NCBI RefSeq assembly: GCF_000445125.1
Contig: NZ_ATHL01000110.1
Location: 1 to 37,505, forward strand
Direction of reading: 5' to 3'
DNA length: 37,505 nt
Origin: Novosphingobium lindaniclasticum LE124
GTDB taxonomy: Bacteria > Pseudomonadota > Alphaproteobacteria > Sphingomonadales > Sphingomonadaceae
In this document: positions 27,199-37,439 of the stretch, piece after piece
How positions within the stretch are numbered: position 1 is the first letter of the stretch
Layout: each line of letters opens with the position of its first letter
Notes under the pieces: generated by a model
What the model saw: only the letters and a program-made list of their open reading frames with translations
What the model was told of the DNA's origin: nothing
The model's database searches: none
Position numbers and translations under genes: made by a program

Positions 27199-29378
27199 TG
27201 ACGCTACGAACGAGGGTCCTCCCGACCCTCTTCAACGGTGTCTCGCAGCAGCCGCCGATCCTCAGGTCCCCCGACCAGAACGAGGATGAACTGAATACCT
27301 GGGCGTCTCTCGCAGACGGCGTCGGGAAGAGACCTCCGACCGAACTGGTCACGAAGGTCGCCTGGACGCTCTCGGACGACGCCTTCGTTCACCACATCAA
27401 CCGCGACACCAACGAGCGCTACATCGTCGTAATCGACAATGGGGCCATCAAGGTCATCGACCATGTCACGGGCGAGCAGAAGCTGGTCGCCACTCCCGGC
27501 GGCACGGACTACATCGCAAGCGGCAAGTTTCGCGCGGTGACCGTGGCGGACTTCACGTTCATCGTGAACACCTCAAAGCAGTGCCTGATCGTCGATGCTG
27601 TCGACAACCTCTGGCGCGATCCCGAGTATGCCCGCTGGCTCAACAAGACGAGCGCCCTGTCCTCCTACACCGGCATGGTGGGTTCCCTCGCGAACAAGGC
27701 GGTGTCCGGCTCTGCCCTTCAGTACAGCGGCGGGTACGGATCAGGGACCTATAAGGGCGAGCTGCCGCGCGTCGAGAAGCTGCCGGAGACGGCGGCAAAC
27801 GGCGACATGTACAAGATCACCGGCTCCGTCGAGAGCGGCTTCGTCTCCTACTACGTCCGACGCAACGGCGCGGTGTGGGATGAGACGCGCGCCAACGGCC
27901 TGAGGAACAGCCTCGACCCCCGCACGATGCCACACTGTCTTGTTCGAGAAGCCGACGGGACCTTCACCTTCGCGCCCTTCAGCTGGGCCCCGCGCGGCGT
28001 GGGCGACGAAAGCACCAACCCCGTGCCCACCTTCGTTGGCCGCACGATTCGCGACGTGTTCTTCTACCAGAACCGCCTCGGTCTCCTGGTCGATGAGAAT
28101 GTGGTCTTCAGCTGCACAGGCGACTTCGGCAACTTCTGGCGCAACACCGTGCTGGACTACGTTGCCTCGGACGTGATTGACGTGGCCGTGACGACCAACG
28201 AGGTCTCGCTACTGAACTACGCGCTGGCGTTCAACGACGGCATCATGGCCTTCGCGGACCAGACACAGTTCTCCATCACGAACGGCGAGGATGGCCTGAC
28301 ACCAGAGAGTGTAGCGATCCAGCCGACGACGCGGTACGAGGTGAACACCAATGTCCGCCCGGTGACCATCGGGACCGAGGTTTACTTCTGCGGTGACCAG
28401 AACGGCTCTAGCGTCGTCTGGGAATACACCCGCCTCTCCGATGGCGACAACCTGACGGCGGCGGAGATCACCGCGCACGTTCCAACCTATGTGCCGGGCA
28501 ACCTCAAGCGCATGGTCTCTGCGGGGAACCTCAAGGCCCTCTTTGCGCTGACCGGCGGCACCGACGTCTACGTCTACCAGTTCTACTGGAACGGAAACGA
28601 GAAGGTGCAGAGCGCGTGGCGCAAGTGGACCTTCAGTGCCCCAGTAGTCGCTGGCGAGTACATCGACGGCTACCTTTACCTGCTGTTCAAGCGGCAGGCT
28701 GACATCACGCTGGAGCGCGTACAGCTCGAACCCGGAGCGAAGCCCGCCAACCAGAACCATCAGGTCTACCTAGACCGTCGGGTGACGGTGACCGGCACAT
28801 ACTATCCCGAGTTCGACCGCACGGAGTTCGTCCTGCCCTACATGGCAGACCCGGCGACCTTCCAGCTCATCCGCCCGAAAACCCATCCGTCTCGTCCAGG
28901 CAGTCTCATAGACCCCTCAGGTTACAACTGGGCCACCCCGGATCGCGTGATTGTGGTCGGCAATGAGAGCGGCACGGCAACCGGTGGCGAGCGCTACAGC
29001 TTCCGCCTTACATTCTCCCGCCAGTTCCCCCAGGACTACCAAGGACGCCCGCTGTCTACCGGACGGCTCCAGCTGCGGACCTTCACGCTCTACTACACCG
29101 GCACGGCTTTCTTCAGGACCGAGGTGTCGCCGTATGGCGCTGCCATGTCCCCAGACGTGCAGGACATCGTTCCAGCCAAGCTGGCCGAGTTTACCGGCAT
29201 GGTGGTTGGTGCGAACGACCTCCGCCTGAACAAGCCCGTTTTCCACACAGGAAGCTACTCCTTCCAGGTCTACGGCGATGCCGCGCAAGCGACCGTCACA
29301 ATCACCAATGACACCCACGTCGCCTCGACCTTCGTGTCGGCGGAATGGGAGGGCTTCTATTTCTCAAGGAGCCAATGA
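27198..29378 (+). CDS. Tail tubular protein B (T7 gp12-like)
   Basis: The 726-residue nozzle protein (T7 gp12 is 794) starts with the diagnostic LFNGVSQQPPILRSPDQNED and KRPPTELVTKV. Further conserved parts: HHINRDTNERYIV, FFYQNRLGLLVDENVVFSC and the EGFYFSRSQ end. It forms the distal tail tube. Its stop overlaps the start of the following HNH gene (ATGA). Confidence 0.95.
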   Translation: MTLRTRVLPTLFNGVSQQPPILRSPDQNEDELNTWASLADGVGKRPPTELVTKVAWTLSDDAFVHHINRDTNERYIVVIDNGAIKVIDHVTGEQKLVATPGGTDYIASGKFRAVTVADFTFIVNTSKQCLIVDAVDNLWRDPEYARWLNKTSALSSYTGMVGSLANKAVSGSALQYSGGYGSGTYKGELPRVEKLPETAANGDMYKITGSVESGFVSYYVRRNGAVWDETRANGLRNSLDPRTMPHCLVREADGTFTFAPFSWAPRGVGDESTNPVPTFVGRTIRDVFFYQNRLGLLVDENVVFSCTGDFGNFWRNTVLDYVASDVIDVAVTTNEVSLLNYALAFNDGIMAFADQTQFSITNGEDGLTPESVAIQPTTRYEVNTNVRPVTIGTEVYFCGDQNGSSVVWEYTRLSDGDNLTAAEITAHVPTYVPGNLKRMVSAGNLKALFALTGGTDVYVYQFYWNGNEKVQSAWRKWTFSAPVVAGEYIDGYLYLLFKRQADITLERVQLEPGAKPANQNHQVYLDRRVTVTGTYYPEFDRTEFVLPYMADPATFQLIRPKTHPSRPGSLIDPSGYNWATPDRVIVVGNESGTATGGERYSFRLTFSRQFPQDYQGRPLSTGRLQLRTFTLYYTGTAFFRTEVSPYGAAMSPDVQDIVPAKLAEFTGMVVGANDLRLNKPVFHTGSYSFQVYGDAAQATVTITNDTHVASTFVSAEWEGFYFSRSQ

Positions 29379-29779
29379 GGACACCCGAGCAAGATCGGGA
29401 GCGCAAACGCCAAGAGAGGCTACACGATCCCGCAAAGGCGCGCCATCAAGACGCTATGTATCGCCTGAAGCATCCAAAGCGGATGCTGGTCCGCCGAGCC
29501 CGCGTTCGGGCTAAGTTACGCAACGTCCCGTTCGACATCTCAGAAACTGATTTCGATCTACCGACACATTGCCCGATCCTCGGAATACCTTTGCAGGTGA
29601 CGCAGGGAGCAGGCCGCAGGCCTAGCGACTGCTCACCTAGCTTGGACAGGCTCAAACCGGGGCTGGGATATGTGCGCGGAAACGTTCAGGTCATTTCTCA
29701 GCGCGCAAATCGCATCAAAAACGACGCGACCTTGGATGAAATCTTAAGGCTCGCAGCGTGGATGCAGAGGTATCAATGA
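29375..29779 (+). CDS. Freestanding HNH endonuclease, copy 2
   Basis: The 134-residue protein has THCPILGIPL, SPSLDRLKPGLGYVRGNVQV and ISQRANRIKNDATLDEIL, the same core as the gene at 18127. The N-terminus (TPEQDRERKRQERLHDPAKA) is a basic helix that copy 1 lacks. It lies between tail tubular B and gp13 with ATGA overlaps on both sides, and is more AT-rich than its neighbours, which suggests a later insertion. Confidence 0.88.
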   Translation: MRTPEQDRERKRQERLHDPAKARHQDAMYRLKHPKRMLVRRARVRAKLRNVPFDISETDFDLPTHCPILGIPLQVTQGAGRRPSDCSPSLDRLKPGLGYVRGNVQVISQRANRIKNDATLDEILRLAAWMQRYQ

Positions 29780-30255
29780 TCCAGTTCCACGACCTCCGCA
29801 GCGTCGACCCCGACGTGGTGGGGGCGTGGGCGGATTACCTTTCTCAGAACCTGCGGACCTGTGACCTCGACGAGATTGAGGCCATGGGTGCCGTTTCCCC
29901 CGACGACGCTCTGCGGACCTCGGTGGAACTCTCGTCGCACGCTTGGGTAATCCTTGGGCGTGACGGCTTGCCTGTCGCCATGTTTGGCGCAGCACCCCAT
30001 CCCCTCCCCGGTGTCGGCGTCGTTTGGATGCTGGGCACCGAGGGGATCACGCGGGAAGCGTACGGGATCGCCCGAGCCACCCGCCGCTATTTCGACGAAC
30101 TCAACGCCGCCTACAATATCCTCTGGAACTACATCGACGACCGCAATGCCGCCTCTATGCGCTGGCTGCGGTGGGGCGGGTTTCGGCTGATTGGAGAGCG
30201 GCAGTTCGGACCTCACCAATTTCATATCTTCGCAAGGACGAACCTCCATGTGTGA
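29776..30255 (+). CDS. Internal virion protein A, GNAT-like (T7 gp13-like)
   Basis: The 159-residue protein ends with NILWNYIDDRNAASMRWLRW and GFRLIGERQFGPHQFHIFAR, matching the C-terminal half of T7 gp13 (LWNYV ... SHIRFLK ... QFQLF). The family has an acetyltransferase-like fold but acts in virion assembly. The ATG overlaps the HNH stop (ATGA). Confidence 0.85.
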   Translation: MIQFHDLRSVDPDVVGAWADYLSQNLRTCDLDEIEAMGAVSPDDALRTSVELSSHAWVILGRDGLPVAMFGAAPHPLPGVGVVWMLGTEGITREAYGIARATRRYFDELNAAYNILWNYIDDRNAASMRWLRWGGFRLIGERQFGPHQFHIFARTNLHV

Positions 30256-30724
30256 TCCAGTCACCGCAGCTATTGTGGTCGGCGTGACGGCGGTCGCCGG
30301 AACGACCGCGTCCGTCATCGGCCAAGCTCAGACTGCCAAGGCGCAGACCAAGGCCATCAACGCGCAGCGTGGCGTCGTTCGGGAGGAAACCCGGCAAGAG
30401 GCCACGGGCGAGCTATTCGACCAGATGCGCGCAGCCCGCCGCGAGCAAGCTCAAATCCGCACCGCCGCAGGCGAAGCGGGCCTCGGGCTGAACTCAGGTT
30501 CCATTGAGGGGCTCCTGCTGGACAGCGCGATGCAGTCCGAACTCCAGGGCTCCCGAACCATCGCCAACATGGAGAGCAAACACCGCGCCAACGAGGCCGA
30601 TGCGAACTCCATGCTGTCGCGCGTCCAATCGCCCACGGTCCTCGGGGCCGGGCTTCAGATTGCTTCGACCGCCGCGCAAGGCTGGTCGGGCGTCTCGAAC
30701 GCGAAAATCGCAAAGAAGGGATAA
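30248..30724 (+). CDS. Internal virion protein B (T7 gp14-like)
   Basis: The 158-residue protein starts MCDPVTAAIVVGVTAVAGTT, with an N-terminal hydrophobic helix, then a long Ala/Gln/Arg helix (EETRQEATGELFDQMRAARRE) and a Gly/Ser-rich end. T7 gp14 forms the outer-membrane part of the ejection channel. It overlaps gp13 by 8 nt. Confidence 0.85.
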   Translation: MCDPVTAAIVVGVTAVAGTTASVIGQAQTAKAQTKAINAQRGVVREETRQEATGELFDQMRAARREQAQIRTAAGEAGLGLNSGSIEGLLLDSAMQSELQGSRTIANMESKHRANEADANSMLSRVQSPTVLGAGLQIASTAAQGWSGVSNAKIAKKG

Positions 30725-30727
30725 TCA

Positions 30728-32998
30728 GTGGCGCTTGATCTAGCAGCCGTCGAGGTTCGGCAGGTCCGCCAGGAGCGCCTAACCGAACATCGGTCGAGCA
30801 TCGTACCCGAGCGGCGGAATACGCGCGCTCCTGACTTTCAGGGCTCCGCCCGCATGGGCAGTGCTGCCCGTGGTGACGGTGGTGCCGAGGAACTGATGCG
30901 CACCCTCGGTCTCGTGAACAAGGCCGCCTCGTCCTTCCAGGACTACACGAACCAGAAGTTCCAGGCCGACGAACAGAAGAACGCCGCACAGGGCTCCATC
31001 GACGCCGCAACCGGCCATGTCGATCCCGAGCTTGAGCAGCGGAGCCATTCCTACCGGAACTCCGTGGCCCTCGGGCGCACCATGACGAACTTTCAGTCGG
31101 GCCTTCAGGACTTCGACGGCCAGCTGCGGTCCACCATCGAGAACCAGGACGACCCTGACCTCGCTACCCGGCAGACCGAGGTGAACCAGCAGATCGACAA
31201 GTTCTTCCAGGACTTCGCCCTCGATCCCGAAACTGGCGAGCTGCGATCCTTCCTCGCCACCCCAGATGCCAAGCGCTGGCTTGCGGGCTCCATGACGGAG
31301 ACCCGAGCAAAGCTGGAGGCGTCTGCGCGTACCCGCATTGAGGAGCGCTTCAAGGGCGAGGCCCTTACGCATGCCGCAACGAACCTCGGGGCGCAGATCG
31401 ACAGCGGCAGCATCGACTTGATCGGGCTCCGCAAGCTGGTCCCGCAGACCGTTACCGACGATGAGCTTCGCGCCACCGTTGTTACGACCTTCCAGGGGAA
31501 GGCGGAGCAGCTGAAGGCGGAGGGCCGTTACGAAGACGCTATGCGTGCGGTCAACGCCCTCTTGGGCGAAGGACTGACCGAGGGCTCCCTCGTTCCCGTG
31601 GATGTCCCTGACGGGCCCTACGCGCCCACCGCATCGAACCTCACTGCCCCTGCGGCGAAGCCCACAGTCGCCCGGCGGCGCAGCCAATCGGAAGTCATCA
31701 ACTTTGTCCTCATGGACTTGGAAGGTGGCGACAAGATCGTCGACAACAAGGACGGCGCAGGGACCACGAAGTATGGCATCACGGCCCGCAACAACCCGGA
31801 CGTCGATGTCAAGAACCTGACCCTCGGGAAAGCCGCTGGCATCGCCAAGGATCGCTACTGGCAGTCGGCGTATGACGACGCCCACCCGGCGGTCGCGGCC
31901 ATTGCCTTCGACGCGGGATTCATCAATTCCAAATCGTTCGCGCGTTCGCTTGCAACGACCTACAAGAACGACCCCGCAGGTGCCCTAGGCGCGTACCGAA
32001 AGCGCCTAGAGGACATCGCGAAAAAGCCCGGCAAGGCGACCTATCTCCGCTCCTGGATGAACCGCGTGGAACGTCTGGGGACCTACCTTGGTGTAGGGCC
32101 AGGGGGAACGGGCACGGACAACGTCATCGACGATCCGTCCTTTGCGCTCGACCCCGAACCGCTCAATCCCGTTGAAGCCGCAAAGCGTAACCCTGGTGTT
32201 TCGCTGGCCTCGCAAATGACTGGCGGTTTGTCTCTCCGACCCGAAGAACGCACGAAGCTGCTGGAGTATCGCGACCAGCTGGGCCGTGAGGTCAATTCTG
32301 AGTGGGACCGCAAGCGGCGCGAGAAGCAGGACGAGAATGCAAGCGGCATGCTGCTGCGCCTGTCCGGCTTGGGTGCGCCTCTAACGCCTACCGAGATTGC
32401 CGAGGCGGCCCGCCGTCACGACATCACTCCGCAGCAAACCGCGCAGCTGCTCAACACGATTCGCTCTGATGCTGACCGTGATGAAGCCCGTGCGCAGCGC
32501 GCTGCCGATGATGCCGAGCGGGACCGTGACAAGCAGGACGAGCTGACGGCTCAGAACATTGTCGCGAACCTGATGGGCGACGTCTACTCGGGCAAGCGCT
32601 CTCCCGGCGAGGCCCTGCGGATGTTCGGCCAAGGTGCTGCCGGTTTGGACCCCAAGGTCCGTCGGGCGGTCCTGGGCGCGGTCACGAGCGAAGCCAATGG
32701 CATCGAAGAGGTCCGCAAGAACAACCCCGTTGTACGCGCAGCCACCGACACCCTGGATGATGCAGAGCAGGACGCCCTCCGCCGCGTGCGGAAGAACCTG
32801 CGCGATCCCAAGGGCCGCGTCATTACCCAAGAGCAGCAGCGCGCCATCATCAGCCTTGAGTTCGCCAAGGCCAAGCGAACGCTGTTCCAAGCAGCCATCG
32901 ACAAGGGCGAAGTCGGCAATCTCCCGGACCAGCTGAACAAGCAGGTCATCGGGAAGATCAAGCCGTACCTCGTCGCCCCCACGACACCCGCAAAGTAA
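30728..32998 (+). CDS. Internal virion protein C (T7 gp15-like) with embedded GH108 muramidase domain
   Basis: The 756-residue protein (T7 gp15 is 747) starts at GTG 30728. Residues about 325-440 hold a GH108-type lysozyme domain: catalytic-type Glu E332 in MDLEGGDK, KYGIT at 348-352, YW at 377-378 and IAFDAGFINSKSFA. The rest is helical and charged, like gp15. T7 carries its cell-wall enzyme, a lytic transglycosylase, in gp16 instead. Here the enzyme would open peptidoglycan during DNA ejection. Confidence 0.88.
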   Translation: MALDLAAVEVRQVRQERLTEHRSSIVPERRNTRAPDFQGSARMGSAARGDGGAEELMRTLGLVNKAASSFQDYTNQKFQADEQKNAAQGSIDAATGHVDPELEQRSHSYRNSVALGRTMTNFQSGLQDFDGQLRSTIENQDDPDLATRQTEVNQQIDKFFQDFALDPETGELRSFLATPDAKRWLAGSMTETRAKLEASARTRIEERFKGEALTHAATNLGAQIDSGSIDLIGLRKLVPQTVTDDELRATVVTTFQGKAEQLKAEGRYEDAMRAVNALLGEGLTEGSLVPVDVPDGPYAPTASNLTAPAAKPTVARRRSQSEVINFVLMDLEGGDKIVDNKDGAGTTKYGITARNNPDVDVKNLTLGKAAGIAKDRYWQSAYDDAHPAVAAIAFDAGFINSKSFARSLATTYKNDPAGALGAYRKRLEDIAKKPGKATYLRSWMNRVERLGTYLGVGPGGTGTDNVIDDPSFALDPEPLNPVEAAKRNPGVSLASQMTGGLSLRPEERTKLLEYRDQLGREVNSEWDRKRREKQDENASGMLLRLSGLGAPLTPTEIAEAARRHDITPQQTAQLLNTIRSDADRDEARAQRAADDAERDRDKQDELTAQNIVANLMGDVYSGKRSPGEALRMFGQGAAGLDPKVRRAVLGAVTSEANGIEEVRKNNPVVRAATDTLDDAEQDALRRVRKNLRDPKGRVITQEQQRAIISLEFAKAKRTLFQAAIDKGEVGNLPDQLNKQVIGKIKPYLVAPTTPAK

Positions 32999-33010
32999 CC
33001 AAAGGACACC

Positions 33011-34950
33011 ATGAGCGACTTCGATAAACTCTTCGCGGAAGCGGACGCATTCGATGCCCCTCCGCCCACCGAGGCGAGGACCATCGAACGTCGCTCGGGT
33101 TCCCGCCAGCGGGTGGGCTCTAGCTCTTTGAGCTTCCTGCCCACCGTCATCGACGGCATAACGAACCCCATTGCCCCCCTGGTGCGTGCCTATCGGGCCT
33201 CCCAGGGAGACACTGAGGTCGACTCGCGAGACGCCGCATTCCTCGGTTTGGCAGACACCGTTTCGTTCGGCTTTGCGGATGAAATCGGCGCTGCCGCTGA
33301 TCATCTGCTGTTCGGTAAGGATTACCACAAGGCCCTCGCTGACAACCATCAGCTCCTCACGGACGTCGAGGAAGACCACGGCTCCGCTTACCTGACCGGC
33401 CAGCTCGCAGGTGGCTTCGTGCCAATCCTGGGCTGGGGCGGGCGCATCAAGTCCGCTGTTGCGGCGCGCGGCCTGACATCCGGCCTGAAGGGGATGGTCG
33501 TCGCTGGCGGCGTTCAGGGCGCTATCTATGGCGCTGGGTCTGCCGAGGGCGGCCTTCAGGATCGTCTTCTAGGATCAGTCACCGGCGGCGCTTTCGGCGC
33601 GGCAGGCGGCTACATCCTGGGCGCTGCGATCATTCCCGCAGCCAAGTGGGGTGGGCGTGTCGCCCGTGACATGGTCCTAACCCGCTACGGCAAGACGCCG
33701 CGCCTCACCACACAGATTACACCTGCCAGCATCGAGCACGCTACGGCGGATGTCGCTGACGACCTCAAGGCCCTCAAGACCGAGACGGCCACCCGCGCTG
33801 CCCCAGGTCCCCGCAGCTCAACCCCCAGTGCCCTTCGCCCAACCTTTAACCGCCTGACCGGCCAAGCCGATGACGTCCTCGACGAGGGTGCGATCCTGAC
33901 CACGCGAGAGCTGGTCGGGGAGATGTCGGCTGCCCGTAAGGCGATCCAAGAGCGCGTCGGGAAGATGACGGTCCAGCAAGCGGAGCGATGGGCGCAGCGG
34001 CTTGAGAAGGCAGAGCTTGACGGCTCTGTCATCGACGATCCTCACTATCGTTCGTTTCTGGGCATCGACCCGTCCGACCATGGCATGGACATGGACACTG
34101 CAAAGCGCGCCGCTCTGCTCCTGGAGGAAGCCACAGAAGCGGTTCTTGAGAAGGCAGGCATGGGCTCGAAGACCACGGGCCAGCAGGATCATGCGTTCCG
34201 CGCCGCCTACGGTGCCGGAGTTACCGAAGCAGACACCGCAGCGGCCTTGGAGCGCAGCCAGCAGGCCGTGATGGATGGCCGCCTCGGCGGTCACCAGCAG
34301 ATGCTTGCGGCTCTCCAATTCACCCGAGCCAAGGACAAGTACCTCCCGGCGATCCTCAAAGGCGACCGCGAGGCCCGAGACGCCCTGAAGGACGAGCTTA
34401 CGAAGGCCGTCCGCATCCACGCAGAAGGCACGGCCATCAAGGCGAACATTGCCCGAGGCCTAGCCGACATGCGTTGGAGCAAGAGCAAGCTCGCGATGGC
34501 CGAGATCAGGGACGATGTCATGCACGTCGAAACCGAGGCCAGCATCCGGGCCCGCATCAGTGCCTCTATGGATGCCTTGGGCGACAACGAGCTGACCGAC
34601 CTGTTCGCGAAGCTGAAGACGCTAGACGACATGGACCGCGTCCAGGAAGTCCTCCTGAATCCCGAAGAGGCTCAAGCGGTCTCGGGGTGGCGCAGGACGA
34701 TGAACAGCCTGTCTGCCTTCATCAAGTCGAACTCCCTGACCCCCGCGTCTGGTGTGTTCAATACCATTGGATTCATCGCTCACGACTTCTTCCGCAACGG
34801 CGCTGCCCGTCGTTGGGCCGCTCGCAATCTCGAAATCGCGGGCCGGGCCGACGAGGCAATGGCGCTCCGTTTCGAGCTGGAGGTGGGTCGCCGCGTCTAC
34901 ATGGCTGCGCATAAGCGAGGCATTCGCGCCGCGCTGGACCGCATCAAGTG
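33011..34950 (+). pseudogene. Internal virion protein D (T7 gp16-like), truncated by IS21
   Basis: About 646 codons of phage sequence remain; T7 gp16 has 1318. The N-terminus (MSDFDKLFAEADAFDAPPPT) has no transglycosylase motif. Gly/Ala-rich membrane-seeking segments occur around residues 140-220, and a long helical region follows. The frame continues to 35179 only through IS DNA. AAAGGACACC precedes the ATG. Without the 3' half, DNA ejection should fail, so the prophage is probably defective. Confidence 0.85.
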
Positions 34951-35003
34951 TGTCAACCGGCGCGCAAAACTGACCCCCTATCGGCGCCCAATATTGACCC
35001 CAC
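34951..35003. repeat. IS21 left end with two internal repeats
   Basis: The end holds GCAAAACTGACCCCCT and, about 26 nt further in, CCAATATTGACCCC. These are the multiple terminal repeats bound by the transposase in this family. Confidence 0.85.
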
Positions 35004-35162
35004 CTTTCGGCAGCGCGGCGGTTATCCCGGTAGTCGATAGGAGGGGCCCACGGACGACGACGCGCACCGTCAGGTGTGCTGGCGGCGGCGTCCGTGGGAG
35101 GTCCCTGTTGACCCACCGGGTTAACCGCCGGGGATGGGGGTCCGGGGGAAGGGGTTTTGGGC

Positions 35163-35891
35163 TCAGTTCCGGTTTTTGAACCGCCAGCTGTCGTTGCCTG
35201 TCTCGATGATGTCGCAATGGTGGGTGATGCGATCGAGGAGCGCGGTGGTCATCTTGGCGTCGTGGAAAACGCTCGGCCATTCGCCGAAGGCAAGATTGGT
35301 CGTGATGATCACAGAGGTCTTTTCGTAGAGCTTGCTGATCAGGTGGAAGAGCATTTGGCCGCCGGAACGGGCGAAGGGGAGATAGCCCAGTTCGTCGAGC
35401 ACAACGAGATCAAGACGTGAGAGTTGAGCGGCAAGGCTTCCGGCTTTGCCCAGACGTGCTTCTTCCTCAAGCCGGTTCACCAGATCAACCGTATTGAAGT
35501 ATCGGCCTCTGGTGCCGGCGCGCACCACGGCCGCGGTAATGGCGAGCGCCAGATGAGTCTTGCCCGTGCCCGTTCCGCCGACCAGCACGATATTACGCCG
35601 CTCCGGCAGGAAGGAGCCGGCGTGCAGGGAGCGGATCAGCCCTTCGTTGATCGGCGTTCCGTCGAACATGAACCCATCCAGGTCCTTGATTGCCGGAAGC
35701 TTCGCCGCGGTCATCCGGTAGCGGATCGACGCTGCCTCCCGATGTGCAGTCTCGGCACGCAGCAGGTCGGCTAGCATCTCCATGATCGTTCTGTCGCGGC
35801 GGATGCCATTGGTGACGGCGTCATCGAAGGCAGTGACCATGCCCTTGAGCCCCAGCCCCTTGAGGGCTGCCACAATCTCATGCCGCTGCAT
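35163..35891 (-). CDS. istB: IS21 helper ATPase IstB
   Basis: The 242-residue AAA+ ATPase of the DnaC type helps the transposase choose and join target DNA. Walker A GGTGTGKT (K111), Walker [11 protein letters not shown] (161-170). The ATG at 35891 ([11 protein letters not shown]) gives the usual N-terminus and overlaps the istA stop by 14 nt, consistent with translational coupling. Confidence 0.96.
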   Translation of the reverse strand: MQRHEIVAALKGLGLKGMVTAFDDAVTNGIRRDRTIMEMLADLLRAETAHREAASIRYRMTAAKLPAIKDLDGFMFDGTPINEGLIRSLHAGSFLPERRNIVLVGGTGTGKTHLALAITAAVVRAGTRGRYFNTVDLVNRLEEEARLGKAGSLAAQLSRLDLVVLDELGYLPFARSGGQMLFHLISKLYEKTSVIITTNLAFGEWPSVFHDAKMTTALLDRITHHCDIIETGNDSWRFKNRN

Positions 35892-37389
35892 TGAGGCCTC
35901 GCACCGTGTCGTAGCGGGCGCAGTCTGCAATCGGCGGATGCTTGAGCTTCAGGTTGACGACGACGTCCATGGCCTGGGCATCGCGAGGCTCACGCCGGCG
36001 GGACAGGATGTTGAGGATGACCTCATCGCTGACCGTTCCTGCGCTGAGGGCCTCGGCGACTGCGGCTTCAACAACCTCGAGGCCGTCGTCGGGAATGGCG
36101 GCCAGGACGCGCACGAAGCGGCGATCCGCATCATCGCCCTTACCCAACTTGCGCCGCAGCTCGGCAAGTACAGGTGGAAGATCCCAGTTCTGGAAGGGAG
36201 CGCCGTTCCGCAGGGCGCCGGGCTTGCGCGCAAGGATCGGCAGGTAATGCCAAGCGTCCGTAATCGTCTGGTTCCGACCAAAGACACGCTCGTGTTCGGC
36301 GATGACTGCACCATCCGAACGGATCACGATGCGCGTTGCGTAAGCACGTACCTGGACGGTTTGATGCGCCGCCTTTGCCATCACCGAGTACCGGTTGCGA
36401 TCAAAGCTCACCAGGCACGTCGAACTCGCCACGTGCTCGCTCTCGAAGAACCCGTCGAACGGGGCGGGTAGCGGTTGCAGCATCGGCCGTTCTGCCTCCA
36501 ATGCCTGTGCGATCGTCATATCCAGATCGGGATGCCCGTTGCGCTCTGCCCAGCGCCTGCACTCGGCTTCCAGCCAGATGTTTAGTTCCTCAAGGCTGGC
36601 AAAGCGCAGGCGCGGCTTGAACAGCCGTTCCCTGCTGGTCTGGACCTGGTTCTCGACCTGCCCCTTCTCCCATCCCGCAGCAGGGCTACAGGCCACCGGC
36701 TCCACGCCATAATGATCCGTCATGATCAGAAATCGTCGGTTGAACAGCCGGTCCTTGCCGATGAAGACCGTCGTCACCGCCGTCTTCATGTTGTCGTAGA
36801 TACCGCGCGTCGGAACCCCGCCGAAGAAGGCGAAGGCGCGGGCATGAGCGTCAAAAACCATCTCCTGCGTCTCGCGGGGATAGGCGCGGACGAATGGCGC
36901 CCGTGACCAGCAAAACCGCATGTGCGCGACCTTCACCCGCATCGGCTTGCCCGCGATCTCGACGTCCTCGTGGCTCCAGTCGAACTGGTAAGCCTCGCCT
37001 GGCCTGTACATCAACGGGATGAACACCTTGCTCATATCGCCGGCGTCGGCGCGACGCTCACGCTTCCAGCGCGCGGCATAGCGCCGCACAGCGTCATAGG
37101 AACCGCCGAACCCTTCGCGCTGAAGGAGATCATGGATCCGCGTCATACGAAGCCGGTCACGCCGGGGCAGTCCTTCATTCTGCTCGAGCAAGTCTTCGAG
37201 ACGAGCACTGAAAGGTCCGGTCTGCGGCCGGTGCTGTTCCTTACGCTCGTAACTGGCGTCCGCGTCCGGTGCCCGAACCGCCTTGCGCACCGTGTTGCGC
37301 GACAGCCGCAAATCCCGCGCTATCGCCTTGATAGGCTTCCCGTCCCGGTGCTCCCGACGGATCCTCGTAATCGTCTCCACAACCAACAT
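35878..37389 (-). CDS. istA: IS21 transposase IstA
   Basis: The 503-residue DDE transposase has an N-terminal helix-turn-helix ([18 protein letters not shown], about 21-38) and catalytic residues D137 (YQFDWS), D199 (IYDNMKTAV) and E246 ([11 protein letters not shown]). It ends in a beta-barrel-type C-terminal region. Full length and apparently intact, so the element may still move. Confidence 0.96.
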   Translation of the reverse strand: MLVVETITRIRREHRDGKPIKAIARDLRLSRNTVRKAVRAPDADASYERKEQHRPQTGPFSARLEDLLEQNEGLPRRDRLRMTRIHDLLQREGFGGSYDAVRRYAARWKRERRADAGDMSKVFIPLMYRPGEAYQFDWSHEDVEIAGKPMRVKVAHMRFCWSRAPFVRAYPRETQEMVFDAHARAFAFFGGVPTRGIYDNMKTAVTTVFIGKDRLFNRRFLIMTDHYGVEPVACSPAAGWEKGQVENQVQTSRERLFKPRLRFASLEELNIWLEAECRRWAERNGHPDLDMTIAQALEAERPMLQPLPAPFDGFFESEHVASSTCLVSFDRNRYSVMAKAAHQTVQVRAYATRIVIRSDGAVIAEHERVFGRNQTITDAWHYLPILARKPGALRNGAPFQNWDLPPVLAELRRKLGKGDDADRRFVRVLAAIPDDGLEVVEAAVAEALSAGTVSDEVILNILSRRREPRDAQAMDVVVNLKLKHPPIADCARYDTVRGLNAAA

Positions 37390-37439
37390 CCCTGTACCCG
37401 CCGTCCGGAACCCAAACGGCGGCGCTTCTCATGATGAGA

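Noticed and set aside
34999..35012. CCCCACCTTTCGG resembling a T3-like promoter copy
   Set aside because: It lies in the IS21 end repeat, has an extra T and is flanked by IS sequence; judged chance similarity.
33011..35179. A single 722-codon gene across the IS boundary
   Set aside because: The last 76 codons are IS21 end sequence; the real gene is truncated at 34950.
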